Source: Pseudoramibacter fermentans (GTDB taxonomy: Bacteria; Bacillota; Clostridia; Eubacteriales; Eubacteriaceae). From it: DNA of 64,000 nt. Each line of letters starts with the position of its first letter. The stretch's first letter is position 1. The stretch covers positions 62,001 through 126,000 of the forward strand of contig VOGB01000005.1 in the NCBI GenBank assembly GCA_009493725.1, written 5' to 3'. The notes below the pieces were generated by a model that saw only the letters and a program-made list of their open reading frames with translations, made no database searches and was not told the DNA's origin. A program made the position numbers and the translations under genes. Shown here one piece after another: positions 8,355-16,784 of the stretch.

Positions 8355-9113
8355 TTATTTTTTCGCTGTTAAAAACAATCTGCGAAACCCGAATAAAATA
8401 TTACCATCAAATTGGATGGGATATTGTTCTTTTACCCTTTTCAATATTTCTTCTTCAAGTTCTTTTCCCATTTCTTCTCCCAAAAAATCAAGATACGGGC
8501 GAAGTTTTGCACTTCTTACCCATTCAACAAGGGCCATATGATCAGGCATACTGTGGTAGTACTTCGTTTCCCATACATCGAAAGAGGATGAACATTCTGA
8601 AAGTATTTCATAATATTCTTTAGCATCAAGTGTTATATTATTTTCGAGTTTTGCACAATCAAATCCCCATTTAGGTTCTGATACCACTTCGTTTATAATA
8701 CGGTATAGCGGTTCATCATTGTTATATGGCATTTGCACTGCCAGACAACCGTTTGGATTTACTTTTTCCATCAACGCGGGCAAAAAAGTCTTATGATTCG
8801 GTATCCAATGAAAACAAGCATTGGAATAAATAACATCAAACTTTCCTTCAATTGATAATGCATTACAAACGCAAAAGTCAATGTCGGGATTATCTTCTTT
8901 AGCTTTAGCAATCATATTAGGGGAAGTATCGATACCAAGAAGCTTTGAGGTTGGGAATATTTCTTTTAATATTTTTGTACTATTTCCAGGACCACAACCA
9001 ATATCTATCACAGTTTTAGGTAAATAATGAGCAATTCGCATAGCTAAATCTTTTGCTGGCTGAGAACGCTGTTTTATAAATTTTTCATATTGTACCGAAT
9101 TCCAATCTGCCAT
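8355..9113 (-). CDS. Class I SAM-dependent methyltransferase, trans-aconitate methyltransferase-like
   Basis: A 252-residue protein starting at the ATG at 9113, eight bases after GGAG; an in-frame codon nine bases upstream overlaps poorly with that site. Motif I is Val-Ile-Asp-Ile-Gly-Cys-Gly-Pro-Gly-Asn-Ser at about 35-45, the SAM-binding loop. Motif II (Leu-Leu-Gly-Ile-Asp-Thr-Ser-Pro) and Asn-Ala-Cys-Phe-His-Trp-Ile-Pro follow, as in Tam enzymes that methylate a carboxylate such as trans-aconitate. The gene is AT-rich compared with host genes and lies between two boundary repeats and beside a tnpV fragment. It was probably acquired horizontally. The natural substrate is not certain. Confidence 0.75.
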   Translation of the reverse strand: MADWNSVQYEKFIKQRSQPAKDLAMRIAHYLPKTVIDIGCGPGNSTKILKEIFPTSKLLGIDTSPNMIAKAKEDNPDIDFCVCNALSIEGKFDVIYSNACFHWIPNHKTFLPALMEKVNPNGCLAVQMPYNNDEPLYRIINEVVSEPKWGFDCAKLENNITLDAKEYYEILSECSSSFDVWETKYYHSMPDHMALVEWVRSAKLRPYLDFLGEEMGKELEEEILKRVKEQYPIQFDGNILFGFRRLFLTAKK

Positions 9114-9239
9114 ATTTTTCACTCCAGAAAAATCATATTTATATTTTTATGATATTATAAAAATATGAATATTTCAATGAATTTGCTGAAAATAACTCTA
9201 CCAGAAAGAAAGTGTATACTCTTTGACACTACTTATGAT

Positions 9240-9589
9240 TTATATACAAATAAAATTTTTATTCACAACCTCCATTGCTCTATTACGAATATTATTCATC
9301 TTCTGCACCCACAGCATTTGCTTTTCAGCTTTGAGCTTTTCCGTTACATTTTCTTTTTCCGCCAGTTGTTTTACCAGCCGGGAAAACATTTCCTCTGCCT
9401 GCTCGTCAATATCCGCAAGATAACTGTTCAACTTGCCGCTTGTGAGCAGATTGGTGTAAAGTATCTTGCGGTGCTGTTTGAGGTAACGCAAATGCCTTTG
9501 TCCCCAAATGCCCACTGGCTTCTGTTCTTCTTCGGGCAGTGAGAGGCAAGGGAGATAATAATCTCCCTGCCGTACATAAGTCCCGCTCT
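9240..9589 (-). pseudogene. tnpV-like transposon gene, 5'-truncated
   Basis: The frame encodes about 115 residues clearly related to the intact TnpV at 11862-12236. Shared segments include Ile-Trp-Gly-Gln-Arg-His, Leu-Thr-Ser-Gly-Lys-Leu-Asn-Ser-Tyr-Leu and Met-Phe-Ser-Arg-Leu-Val-Lys-Gln. Roughly the first nine residues and the start codon are gone: the frame runs straight into the DUF4097 fragment at 9590. The two tnpV copies differ at many positions, so this is not a recent copy of the other. It marks the end of an older mobile segment that also carried the methyltransferase. Confidence 0.75.
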
Positions 9590-9721
9590 GCCAAAACCAA
9601 CACCGGCGACATCGATATCGGCGAGCGCGAATACAACGCCGGCACCATCCGCGTCGGCAGCGGTGACAAGACCATCACCGCCCACACCAACACCGGCGAC
9701 ATCGACATCGAAAACGACTGA
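9590..9721 (+). pseudogene. 3' fragment of a second DUF4097 gene
   Basis: 132 bases match the end of the DUF4097 gene (7948-8079) with only one mismatch that I can see. It keeps the reading frame and the TGA stop, and the following terminator hairpin is also nearly identical. The upstream four fifths of the gene are absent and replaced by the truncated tnpV on the other strand. It is the remnant of a duplication cut by mobile DNA. Confidence 0.85.
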
Positions 9722-9739
9722 TGTGAACCTTGATGAATT

Positions 9740-9930
9740 AAAAAATCCCTGCCGTCTTGACATTCAAGACGAACAGGGATTTATTTTTATTCCAACTCGA
9801 CTTTTCCTAACTGATTTTGTTTAGAAATTATTCTCTGCCGAGTATGTAAATCCTTTGATTATTTGATATATCCATATTATCCTGCCTATATAAGCTAATG
9901 TTATCATTTTGTTATCGGTATTGATAACAC
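9740..9930 (+). repeat. Boundary repeat copy 2
   Basis: The hairpin head (AAATCCCTG...CAGGGATTT) differs from copy 1 by only a few bases in the inner loop and keeps the TTTATTTTTATTCCAACTCG tail. The following 130 bases are diverged but alignable (TCCATATTAT-CTGCCT, then TTATC-N6-GATAA). The MATE cargo of the mobilizable element begins just beyond it. Confidence 0.65.
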
Positions 9931-9954
9931 TTGCTCAGTAGCTGTGGATAATAG

Positions 9955-11331
9955 TTATATGCTATGGCTTAAATTATAAGCGAGTTTTTTTTGTTTTTTA
10001 AATTCTATACCGACCAGTACAACAGATAGCACAAACGCTGAAAAATCAGCAACAGGCCCCGCTAGCAATACTCCCATAATTCCGAAACGAAGCGGGAGCA
10101 GCAGGGTAAGCGGAATCAAGAAAAAGGTCTGCCTTGTTAATGCCAACAGAGCACCTCTTAACGATTTTCCTATTGCGGTAAAAAAGCTGGAAGAAAGCAA
10201 CTGCACACCATTTACCAACACCATGAAAAGATAGGTACGCATGAACAAAACAGCAAATTCAAAATACAGCTCGTCCCCGTCTCCGAATAGCGAAATGATA
10301 GATTGCGGGAAAAATTGAAATGCGATGAAAGCAATAGTGGAAACAACAAGGTTCCATTTTACCGCAAGCAGGTAAGCCTCCCGTACACGATGGTATTGCC
10401 TTGCCCCATAGTTGAAGCCGATAATCGGCTGCATCCCTTGCGAGATTCCTACAACAATCGCAAGGATTATGGCATTTGTTTTCATAACGATTCCGCAAGC
10501 AGCTAAGGGAATATCTGTTCCATATTTTGTTAATGCGCCGTAATAAGTCAACGAATTGTACTGAATGATTTGAATCACGGTAACTGCAATCTGGTTTGAG
10601 CTGCTGCTGATTCCCATGTTGCAAATTTTCATGCTTTCTTTGATGTCCAATAAAAACGACTCTTTTTCAAAATGGATTGTTTGGAAACGCCATAGATAAC
10701 GGAGTGCGAGTATGAAGGAAAAAATTTGTCCAATAACTGTTGCCCAAGCTGCGCCGGCAATTCCCCAATCGCAAACAAAAATAAAAATGGGGTCAAGAAT
10801 GGTATTGATAATAGCTCCCACAACCATGCAGACCATTGAATACTTTGGTTTTCCATCTGCTCGAATCAAATTGCTCATACCATTCGTTACAATGAGAAAC
10901 GGCATTCCAATCAATGTTATGCTGGCATACTGCTTTGCATATGGAAATACATCTGTCGTTGCCCCAAATGCCTTTAGGAGCAAAGACAGAAAAGTTTCTC
11001 CAACCAGCAAATAAATAATTCCGAAAATTCCCATCAGAACAATACCATTTCCCGCTGCTTTGGCGGCAGCTTTCGGCTCTTTGCGTCCAAGACAGAGGGA
11101 AACAAGGGAAGCACTGCCAATTCCGACCAGTAGTGCAATGGCAAGGCAGATGGTAGAAAACGGGTAGGCAACATTGGTTGCTGCATTTCCCAAATAACCG
11201 ACCCCTTGACCAATAAAAATCTGATCCACAATATTGTAGATTGAGCCGACAAGAGACGCCACAATACTGGGAACAGCAAAATTTTTCAACAGCTTTGAAA
11301 TTTTTTCATAGCCCAGAGGATTTTCAGTCAT
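9955..11331 (-). CDS. MATE family multidrug efflux transporter
   Basis: A 458-residue protein with about twelve hydrophobic helices in two MatE halves (roughly 15-230 and 240-440). It has the typical Asn-Ile-Val-Asp-Gln-Ile-Phe-Ile-Gly motif near residue 32 and Gln-Pro-Ile-Ile-Gly-Phe-Asn-Tyr-Gly near residue 300, as in NorM/DinF-like Na+ or H+ antiporters. It exports cationic drugs or toxic metabolites across the membrane. It overlaps the 3' end of the marR gene by eight bases, so the two are translated together. This is the cargo end of the mobilizable element and may give drug tolerance. Confidence 0.9.
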   Translation of the reverse strand: MTENPLGYEKISKLLKNFAVPSIVASLVGSIYNIVDQIFIGQGVGYLGNAATNVAYPFSTICLAIALLVGIGSASLVSLCLGRKEPKAAAKAAGNGIVLMGIFGIIYLLVGETFLSLLLKAFGATTDVFPYAKQYASITLIGMPFLIVTNGMSNLIRADGKPKYSMVCMVVGAIINTILDPIFIFVCDWGIAGAAWATVIGQIFSFILALRYLWRFQTIHFEKESFLLDIKESMKICNMGISSSSNQIAVTVIQIIQYNSLTYYGALTKYGTDIPLAACGIVMKTNAIILAIVVGISQGMQPIIGFNYGARQYHRVREAYLLAVKWNLVVSTIAFIAFQFFPQSIISLFGDGDELYFEFAVLFMRTYLFMVLVNGVQLLSSSFFTAIGKSLRGALLALTRQTFFLIPLTLLLPLRFGIMGVLLAGPVADFSAFVLSVVLVGIEFKKQKKLAYNLSHSI

Positions 11332-11773
11332 TGAACTCCTCCCCCTTTCTCTCTATATGGAGTTCCGATGTGATATTTCTGCCCGCCTGTATTAAGAAAT
11401 CCATAAAAAGGTTCTGCTCGGATTCGCTCATACCCTGCAATAAAAGAGCTTCTGTCTTTTCGCATATCATCTGTATCTCGTCAATAATAGACAATGCTCT
11501 TTCTGTAGGATACAATTTATATGTCCGCTTATCCTTATCATTGGGAGAACGTGTAATCATTCCCTGCTTTTCCAATGTCGCAACTGTCCGTACAATATTG
11601 CTTGGATGAACATAGAACATATTCAACAAAGAATCTTGTAGAATACCGGGCGAACGACAGATTTTGATTAAGAACATATATTGACTGTTGTTGATTCCAT
11701 AAGGGGCAAGTTGCTTGTCCAAATAGATTTTGTAAAATCGGTCTGTTACGGAAAGCCATTTTAATAGTTGCAT
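11324..11773 (-). CDS. MarR family transcriptional regulator
   Basis: A 149-residue protein with a MarR winged helix: the recognition region around residues 47-72 reads Leu-Leu-Asn-Met-Phe-Tyr-Val-His-Pro-Ser-Asn-Ile-Val-Arg, and the wing contains Arg-Ser-Pro-Asn-Asp-Lys-Asp-Lys-Arg. GGAGGT precedes the ATG. It is encoded directly upstream of, and overlapping, the MATE transporter, which it very likely represses until a drug-like ligand binds. The AT-rich 88 bases upstream should hold its operator. Confidence 0.88.
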   Translation of the reverse strand: MQLLKWLSVTDRFYKIYLDKQLAPYGINNSQYMFLIKICRSPGILQDSLLNMFYVHPSNIVRTVATLEKQGMITRSPNDKDKRTYKLYPTERALSIIDEIQMICEKTEALLLQGMSESEQNLFMDFLIQAGRNITSELHIERKGEEFND

Positions 11774-11861
11774 AGATATATACCTCCAATCAGAACGTAT
11801 TATACATCAATATGCGTGCGCACGCAACTACTTTTAACATTATATCTGCCGCTTTGTCCTC

Positions 11862-12236
11862 CTAAACACAAATCAATTCTACATCTATAATCTCTACTGC
11901 TCTGCTACGAATATTATTCATTTTCCCGACCCATTCAAGCTGATTTTCTGCCTTTAGCTGTTCTGTCACACCCTCACATTCTGCCATCTGTTTTACCAGC
12001 CGAGAAAACATTTCCTCTGCCTGTCGGTCAATATCAGCAAGGTAACTGTTCAGTTTTCCGCTTGTCAACAAATTAGAATAAAACAGCCGTTTATGCTCTT
12101 TCAAGTAGCGTTTATGCCGCTGTCCCCATATGCCGATAGATTGTGTTTCTGTTTCGGGTAGTTTCAAATCGGGGAGAAAATAATCTCCAACCCGTATATA
12201 AGTGCCGCCCATTTCTTCAAAAATCGTCTTTGTCAT
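11862..12236 (-). CDS. tnpV: TnpV family transposon-encoded protein
   Basis: A 124-residue protein of the TnpV family (PF14198), first named in Tn4451-type clostridial mobilizable transposons. It has the pattern Gly-Gly-Thr-Tyr near residue 10, Ile-Trp-Gly-Gln-Arg-His near 37 and Leu-Thr-Ser-Gly-Lys-Leu-Asn-Ser-Tyr-Leu near 56. Its biochemical function is not known. It starts ten bases after the relaxase stop, so the two are probably co-transcribed. A second, truncated relative lies at 9240-9589. Confidence 0.85.
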   Translation of the reverse strand: MTKTIFEEMGGTYIRVGDYFLPDLKLPETETQSIGIWGQRHKRYLKEHKRLFYSNLLTSGKLNSYLADIDRQAEEMFSRLVKQMAECEGVTEQLKAENQLEWVGKMNNIRSRAVEIIDVELICV

Positions 12237-12245
12237 TGTGTATCC

Positions 12246-13415
12246 CTACCTTTCATTTTGATTATCTCTAAAGCGTTTATCATGCTGTTTAGACTGTTTG
12301 GCTTGCTCTAAAAGTCCATCAATTTGCTTGCTGCCGAATACCTTACGGAGTAGTTTATAATCCCTGTTTTGCTCCTTCAGTTCAGCATTTTCAGCGTTAA
12401 GACTGCTGTTTTTTCTGCTCAACACTTGGTTTTCACGATACAGACTTGCGTTTGTTGCGTTCAGCCTGTGATAACTGTCCCACGCTTCAAAACATCGGGC
12501 AAATACGGTTTTAATAAGCGATTTTAACCTCTTGATAAGCGGCTCGGCGAACTTTGTTTTATAGGTTTTGGCTGTCATTAACCCCGATGGTTCGGGTAGA
12601 TTATATTCAGGTGCAGTATCTAAGCTATCGCTTATTGCCTGCAATCGCTCAATACCGTCATCAAAATTCTGCACTCGGTCTGAAAGAGATTTCACCACAT
12701 CGGTTTTCTCGGCAATCTGACTGTCAAGAGCCGATATTTCTTTTTCCCGTTCCTGCTTTTTGTAATCAAGAACGGACAAATGCTTATCGTGTGTGCCTTT
12801 CTGCTCCCACTCAATTCCGTACCGTTCCATAACGGCGGCAAGCTGTTCTTTTTCAGAAAGTACCCATTGCGACCATTCCGTATCGCCACGAGTACCGCCC
12901 TTAAATCCCTGCGCCACAAGAGCCTGTTTTAGCGACACTCTTGTATCTAAACCTCGCTTGCTACCTGTTGTAAACGGTACAAAGTCAATGTGAATATGCG
13001 GTGTTGCTTCATCCATATGCAGATGAACAGAGAACACATATAAGTTTGGATTTCTCTCTCGAAAACCCTTGTAATACTCATCCAAAATCTGCTTTGCAAG
13101 CTGTCCGTTTTCGCTTTCTGCACTCATATTATCTTTATCGCCAATCTGTAAAATCAGTTCGTGAAACGGCTTTTCCTGTTTGCCTGTACGGATTTTGTCG
13201 TAATAGTTTTCTATCTTTCGGTCTGCCCTTGTCTGCTTATCATTGTATCGTTTCAGAGCTTCATCAAATAGTTTGTGATATACTTTTTCGATGTTCTCAT
13301 TGCAATAATCTATATTCAAGTGGGTGCGCTCTGGAGCAATATTCTCTGCTGTAAACTTTCGGCTGTTGTGATTGATCGAGCCCTTTCCGACCATTGCACT
13401 AATTGTTCTTTGCAT
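12246..13415 (-). CDS. MobV-family relaxase (plasmid recombination/mobilisation protein)
   Basis: A 389-residue protein starting at the ATG at 13415; an in-frame upstream start at 13463 lies inside the candidate oriT hairpins and was not chosen. The N-terminus has the Pre/Mob signature (Ser-Ile-Asn-His-Asn near residue 13). Residues 131-144 hold the histidine triad His-Leu-His-Met-Asp-Glu-Ala-Thr-Pro-His-Ile-His-Ile-Asp, which binds the metal for nicking. The C-terminal 150 residues are coiled coil. It nicks oriT and pilots the strand into a recipient with help from a conjugative element. The upstream hairpin cluster is its likely target. Confidence 0.9.
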   Translation of the reverse strand: MQRTISAMVGKGSINHNSRKFTAENIAPERTHLNIDYCNENIEKVYHKLFDEALKRYNDKQTRADRKIENYYDKIRTGKQEKPFHELILQIGDKDNMSAESENGQLAKQILDEYYKGFRERNPNLYVFSVHLHMDEATPHIHIDFVPFTTGSKRGLDTRVSLKQALVAQGFKGGTRGDTEWSQWVLSEKEQLAAVMERYGIEWEQKGTHDKHLSVLDYKKQEREKEISALDSQIAEKTDVVKSLSDRVQNFDDGIERLQAISDSLDTAPEYNLPEPSGLMTAKTYKTKFAEPLIKRLKSLIKTVFARCFEAWDSYHRLNATNASLYRENQVLSRKNSSLNAENAELKEQNRDYKLLRKVFGSKQIDGLLEQAKQSKQHDKRFRDNQNER

Positions 13416-13449
13416 TTTATCACGCCCTTTCTTTTCGGTTAGTGGTTCT

Positions 13450-13571
13450 GTTACTCTTGCCAAGAGTAACGCAAAAGCACTTTTGTCAGCTTCGCCAACA
13501 AAAATGCAACCTGCAAGCAGGTTTTGCGCTCTCCGAGAGGTAAGGGCTGTCCTTTGAAAAGGACACCCTTA
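13450..13571. other. Candidate oriT: four hairpins upstream of the relaxase
   Basis: Within 122 bases directly before the relaxase start are four inverted repeats. They are GTTACTCTTG/CAAGAGTAAC (13450-13470, perfect), CAAAAG/CTTTTG (13472-13485), AACCTGC/GCAGGTT (13508-13523) and a 31-base hairpin TAAGGGCTGTCCTTT.../...AAGGACACCCTTA (13541-13571). MobV-type oriTs are usually found just upstream of their mob gene and are hairpin-rich. The nick site cannot be assigned by eye. Confidence 0.5.
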
Positions 13572-13590
13572 CAACCCCGTCTAAACTTTT

Positions 13591-13673
13591 GTGACGGTGT
13601 GTGACGATGGTGACGGTATTTTTGATACCGCACCCGCCCCTAAAATCATCGTCACACCGTCACATATCGTCAC
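13591..13673. repeat. Iteron-like array: three direct repeats facing three inverted copies
   Basis: GTGACGRT occurs at 13591-13598, 13601-13608 and 13610-13617. Its inverse AYCGTCAC occurs at 13648-13655, 13656-13663 and 13666-13673. A GGTAT/ATACC hairpin lies between them (13615-13629). The array sits at the 3' end of the RepA-type gene and just before the oriT-like hairpins. Regularly spaced 8-base units suggest binding by a replication initiator or relaxosome protein. Confidence 0.6.
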
Positions 13674-14758
13674 GCCTGCTCCAATCGGGATAGCTTTACT
13701 TTTCGCTCACTTCGACTGCGGCTGTTCTCATAGAAAATCTTATACTCATTTAGCAAACGCCCCGCATTGATATTCAGCTTTCGTGTGAGAGCGTTAGGCT
13801 GAATATCAAGCTGAAGAATAGAGCAAAGCTCCGTAGGCGTCCCCGTCCATTCATTACTGCCCGAAGAAAGCAATTGCGCTATCTTTTCAAGCAAAGGTTC
13901 GGGCGGTTCTTTCCAAAGCTCCGTTTCTGTCCGTTCCAGCTCCCACAGCAAAGTTTCGGTATTGCGATTGAGGTACAGCTTTTGGTCTTGCTGATCTCTG
14001 CCCGATACTTCAAGCGTGGCGGCGTTGCTTGTGCGTTTCTCTTTTTGCAGAAGAAACGCCCCCTCCGCCGCACCGAGCAAGCCTGTCGTTCCCGAAATCA
14101 TATTAAATTTATCATCCGCTGTTTGCTTCCTCGTGTGATGAACAAGCAGAATACAAATGCCGTACTTATCGGCAAACTGTTTCAGCCGTGTGATGATTTC
14201 ATAATCGTTTGCGTAGCTGTAATTATCCCCGCCGACTTCTCTGACCTTTTGGAGCGTGTCAATGATAATCAGGCTTGTATCGGTGTGTTCCTGCATAAAC
14301 CGCTGTAACTGAGCGTCCAATCCATTACCGAGACTGTCGGCTGAAACAGAGAAGAAAAGATTGTCTGTGCTGTCTGTTCCGAACATTCGGTATAGCCGTT
14401 CCTGCAAGCGTCGGTAATCATCTTCAAGAGCAAGATACAGCACCGTTCCTTTTCGGACGGTATAATCCCATAGCGGTGTGCCTGTGCTGATATGATAGGC
14501 AAGCTGCGCCATCAGGTAACTTTTGCCGAGCTTCGGCGCACCGACAAAGAGATAAGTGCCAGTATAGAGCAAGCCGTCAATCAGCGGCGGCTTGCTTGGA
14601 TATACGGTGTCGTAAAGCTCTGTCATAGAAATTGTTTCAAGGTCGTTGATTTTTCCTGCTTTTTCGGATATACTATTGTCAGTACATTTTGAAATTGGCT
14701 GCTCCGTATCTGTTGCCGCAGATACATCAAGGGCAGTCATTTCTTTTTTATTCTCCAT
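13670..14758 (-). CDS. repA: RepA-type hexameric helicase / AAA family ATPase
   Basis: A 362-residue RecA-fold ATPase starting at 14758, nine bases after AGGAG; the ATG six bases upstream is too close to that site. Walker A is Gly-Ala-Pro-Lys-Leu-Gly-Lys-Ser at 73-80. Walker B is in Leu-Ile-Ile-Ile-Asp-Thr-Leu near residue 165, and Leu-Val-His-His-Thr-Arg-Lys near 205 is the RepA-like H3/H4 segment. This family unwinds DNA in RSF1010-type plasmids and in many mobilizable elements. It overlaps the MobC-like gene by eleven bases. Iteron-like repeats at its 3' end suggest that the element can replicate after excision (inference). Confidence 0.8.
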   Translation of the reverse strand: MENKKEMTALDVSAATDTEQPISKCTDNSISEKAGKINDLETISMTELYDTVYPSKPPLIDGLLYTGTYLFVGAPKLGKSYLMAQLAYHISTGTPLWDYTVRKGTVLYLALEDDYRRLQERLYRMFGTDSTDNLFFSVSADSLGNGLDAQLQRFMQEHTDTSLIIIDTLQKVREVGGDNYSYANDYEIITRLKQFADKYGICILLVHHTRKQTADDKFNMISGTTGLLGAAEGAFLLQKEKRTSNAATLEVSGRDQQDQKLYLNRNTETLLWELERTETELWKEPPEPLLEKIAQLLSSGSNEWTGTPTELCSILQLDIQPNALTRKLNINAGRLLNEYKIFYENSRSRSERKVKLSRLEQA

Positions 14759-15083
14759 TCCCATCTTCTCCTTTCAGCCCGCCGAGAATAACGGCAATCA
14801 ATTCGATTGTGTCAAGCAATTCATCATCAATACCGTTTCCTGCTTCAATCCTCTGTAATTCCGCAAGGACGGCAGCAAGCTCATTACGGAGTGCCTTATA
14901 CACTCTCGGATTGCCCTGCACAACCACATCTTGGCATAAGAGCCGTCTTGTGATATAGTCCTGCTTGGTAAGCCCCGAAAGTCGTACTGCCCTGTCTATC
15001 TGCTCGCTTTCTTCGGGCGATACCCGAAACCCTACCGTGATATTTCTCCAACGGTTTTTGTTGTCCCTGTTTTTCGCTGACAT
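14748..15083 (-). CDS. MobC-like relaxosome accessory protein
   Basis: A 111-residue protein. Residues 14-45 (Val-Gly-Phe-Arg-Val-Ser-Pro-Glu-Glu then Leu-Ser-Gly-Leu-Thr-Lys-Gln-Asp-Tyr) match the ribbon-helix-helix start of plasmid mobilisation proteins that bend oriT DNA for the relaxase. The C-terminal half is helical, with Leu and Ala heptads. It begins just after the integrase stop and overlaps repA, so it is co-translated in the int-mobC-repA operon. Confidence 0.75.
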   Translation of the reverse strand: MSAKNRDNKNRWRNITVGFRVSPEESEQIDRAVRLSGLTKQDYITRRLLCQDVVVQGNPRVYKALRNELAAVLAELQRIEAGNGIDDELLDTIELIAVILGGLKGEDGNGE

Positions 15084-15084
15084 A

Positions 15085-16164
15085 TTAAAAATCTCCTTTC
15101 CCTAAATCGTCTAATCGCTCTGCCATTTCCGTCTGTTTAGACGGGAACAGGTGGGCGTACTGATAAGTGATTTCAATACTTTCATGTCCTACACGGTCTG
15201 CAATCGCCACCGCCGAAAATCCCATATCAATCAGTAAACTGATATGGCTGTGTCTCAAGTCGTGAATGCGGATACGCTTCACGCCTGCGGCTTTCGCCCC
15301 TCTGTCCATCTCGTGATGAAGATAGCTTTTTGTTACCGTGAAAATGCGGTCTTTCTTTTTCAGACCGTAAAGCATACCGATATATTCCTGTATTTCCTCA
15401 CAGAGAAACTGCGGCATTTTGATTATTCGGTTGCTCTTTTTTGTTTTCGGTGTAGTAATCACATCTTCTCCGTGTAAACGCTGATAGGATTTACTAATCG
15501 TTACCGTTCCCTTGTCAAAATCAAAATCGGAGGCGGTCAAGGCTAATAATTCGCCTTCACGGATACCGCACCAATACAGCATTTCAAAGGCGTAAAAGGA
15601 AACTGGCTTATCCATCATCTCATCGGCAAATTTCTTATATTCTTCTCTCGTCCAGAACAGCATTTCCTTGTGTTCCTCGCTTCCCATATTTCCCACCTTT
15701 GCCGCAGGATTTGACCGCAATTCATAATAGCGTACAGCGTGATTGAATATGGCTGACAACTGATTGTGCAGCGTTTTCAGATAGGTTTGTGAATACGGTT
15801 TTTTCTTCTCGTCACGGTAAGCAAGCATTTCATTCTGCCAAGTGATAATCTCTTTTGTGGAAATCTCGCTGATTTTCAGTTTGCCAAAGTAGGGCAGTAT
15901 CTTCGTGCGAATGATATGCTCCTTTGTCAGCCAAGTATTTTCCTTCAGACGGTTTTTCACATCGTTAATATACAGTTCCGTAAAGGCTTCAAAACTCATA
16001 TCAAGGTCAGACGAGTTTTGTAACTGAAACATTCGTTCCCATTCCTGCGCTTCTTTCTTTGTGGCGAAACCCCGCTTGCATTTCTGCTTGCGTTCGCCTT
16101 TCCAGTTCACATATCTCGCCATTACATACCAAGTGCCGTTGTCCTCATTTTTGAATACTGGCAT
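15085..16164 (-). CDS. int: Tyrosine recombinase / site-specific integrase (Tn916-type)
   Basis: A 359-residue integrase. An Arm-type N-terminal domain (1-50) is followed by a SAM-like core-binding domain (60-145) and the catalytic domain. The catalytic residues are Arg202 (Gly-Ile-Arg-Glu-Gly-Glu), His301-Arg304-His307 context (His-Asp-Leu-Arg-His-Ser-His), His327 (Gly-His-Glu-Ser) and the nucleophile Tyr336. All are present, so the enzyme should be active. AGGAGA precedes the ATG. It excises and integrates the mobilizable element. The attachment site should lie beyond its own end, near boundary repeat copy 3 or the IS200 insertion. Confidence 0.93.
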   Translation of the reverse strand: MPVFKNEDNGTWYVMARYVNWKGERKQKCKRGFATKKEAQEWERMFQLQNSSDLDMSFEAFTELYINDVKNRLKENTWLTKEHIIRTKILPYFGKLKISEISTKEIITWQNEMLAYRDEKKKPYSQTYLKTLHNQLSAIFNHAVRYYELRSNPAAKVGNMGSEEHKEMLFWTREEYKKFADEMMDKPVSFYAFEMLYWCGIREGELLALTASDFDFDKGTVTISKSYQRLHGEDVITTPKTKKSNRIIKMPQFLCEEIQEYIGMLYGLKKKDRIFTVTKSYLHHEMDRGAKAAGVKRIRIHDLRHSHISLLIDMGFSAVAIADRVGHESIEITYQYAHLFPSKQTEMAERLDDLGKGDF

Positions 16165-16250
16165 TATTTACTCTCCTTTCCTGCTCCGTACAATTCCTAA
16201 ACTTATATGCTATACTACTTGCAGATACATAAGGCAAGGAGTGAAACACT

Positions 16251-16784
16251 ATGGCTATTGGCGAAAGAATACATTTTTTTAGGCTTCTGCGTGGTATGAC
16301 GCAGAAATATCTCGGTACGGCTGTCGGTTTTCCCGAAAAGTCCGCTGATGTGCGTTTGGCTCAGTACGAAACAGGCACACGCACACCGAAAGCAGACTTA
16401 ACGGCGGCATTGGCGCAGGTGCTTGATGTTTCCCCACAGGCTCTCTCTGTTCCCGACATTGACAGCTACATCGGACTTATGCACACCTTATTTACCCTTG
16501 AAGATATTTACGGTCTGACCGTCAGCGAAGCAGACGGAGAGGTCTGCTTAAAAGTCAACAAGGACAAAGGCAAGGACGCCGCCGAGCTACTGAAAATGCT
16601 CTGTGCTTGGAAAGAACAGGCGGACAAGTTATCTTCCGAGGAAATCAGCAGAGAAGAATATGACCGATGGCGTTATTACTACCCGAAATATGACACCACG
16701 CAACTTTGGGCGAAAGTTCCCTCGCAGGAACTTAGCGACGCTCTTGTTGACGCTTTCAAAGACCACCTCCAATCCGACAAATAA
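16251..16784 (+). CDS. XRE family helix-turn-helix regulator of the mobilizable element
   Basis: A 177-residue protein. Residues 4-65 form a Cro/CI-type helix-turn-helix (Gly-Glu-Arg-Ile-His-Phe-Phe-Arg, then Leu-Ala-Gln-Tyr-Glu-Thr-Gly). The C-terminal part is helical and of unknown role. AAGGAG lies nine bases before the ATG. It is divergent from int across 86 bases, so it probably controls the integrase operon, as regulators at the int end of such elements do. Confidence 0.82.
   Translation: MAIGERIHFFRLLRGMTQKYLGTAVGFPEKSADVRLAQYETGTRTPKADLTAALAQVLDVSPQALSVPDIDSYIGLMHTLFTLEDIYGLTVSEADGEVCLKVNKDKGKDAAELLKMLCAWKEQADKLSSEEISREEYDRWRYYYPKYDTTQLWAKVPSQELSDALVDAFKDHLQSDK

Noticed and set aside
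9539..9721. Plus-strand ORF of 60 codons ending in the DUF4097 repeat
   Set aside because: It is a chance fusion of antisense tnpV sequence with the DUF4097 fragment, without a ribosome-binding site. It is treated as a pseudogene remnant.
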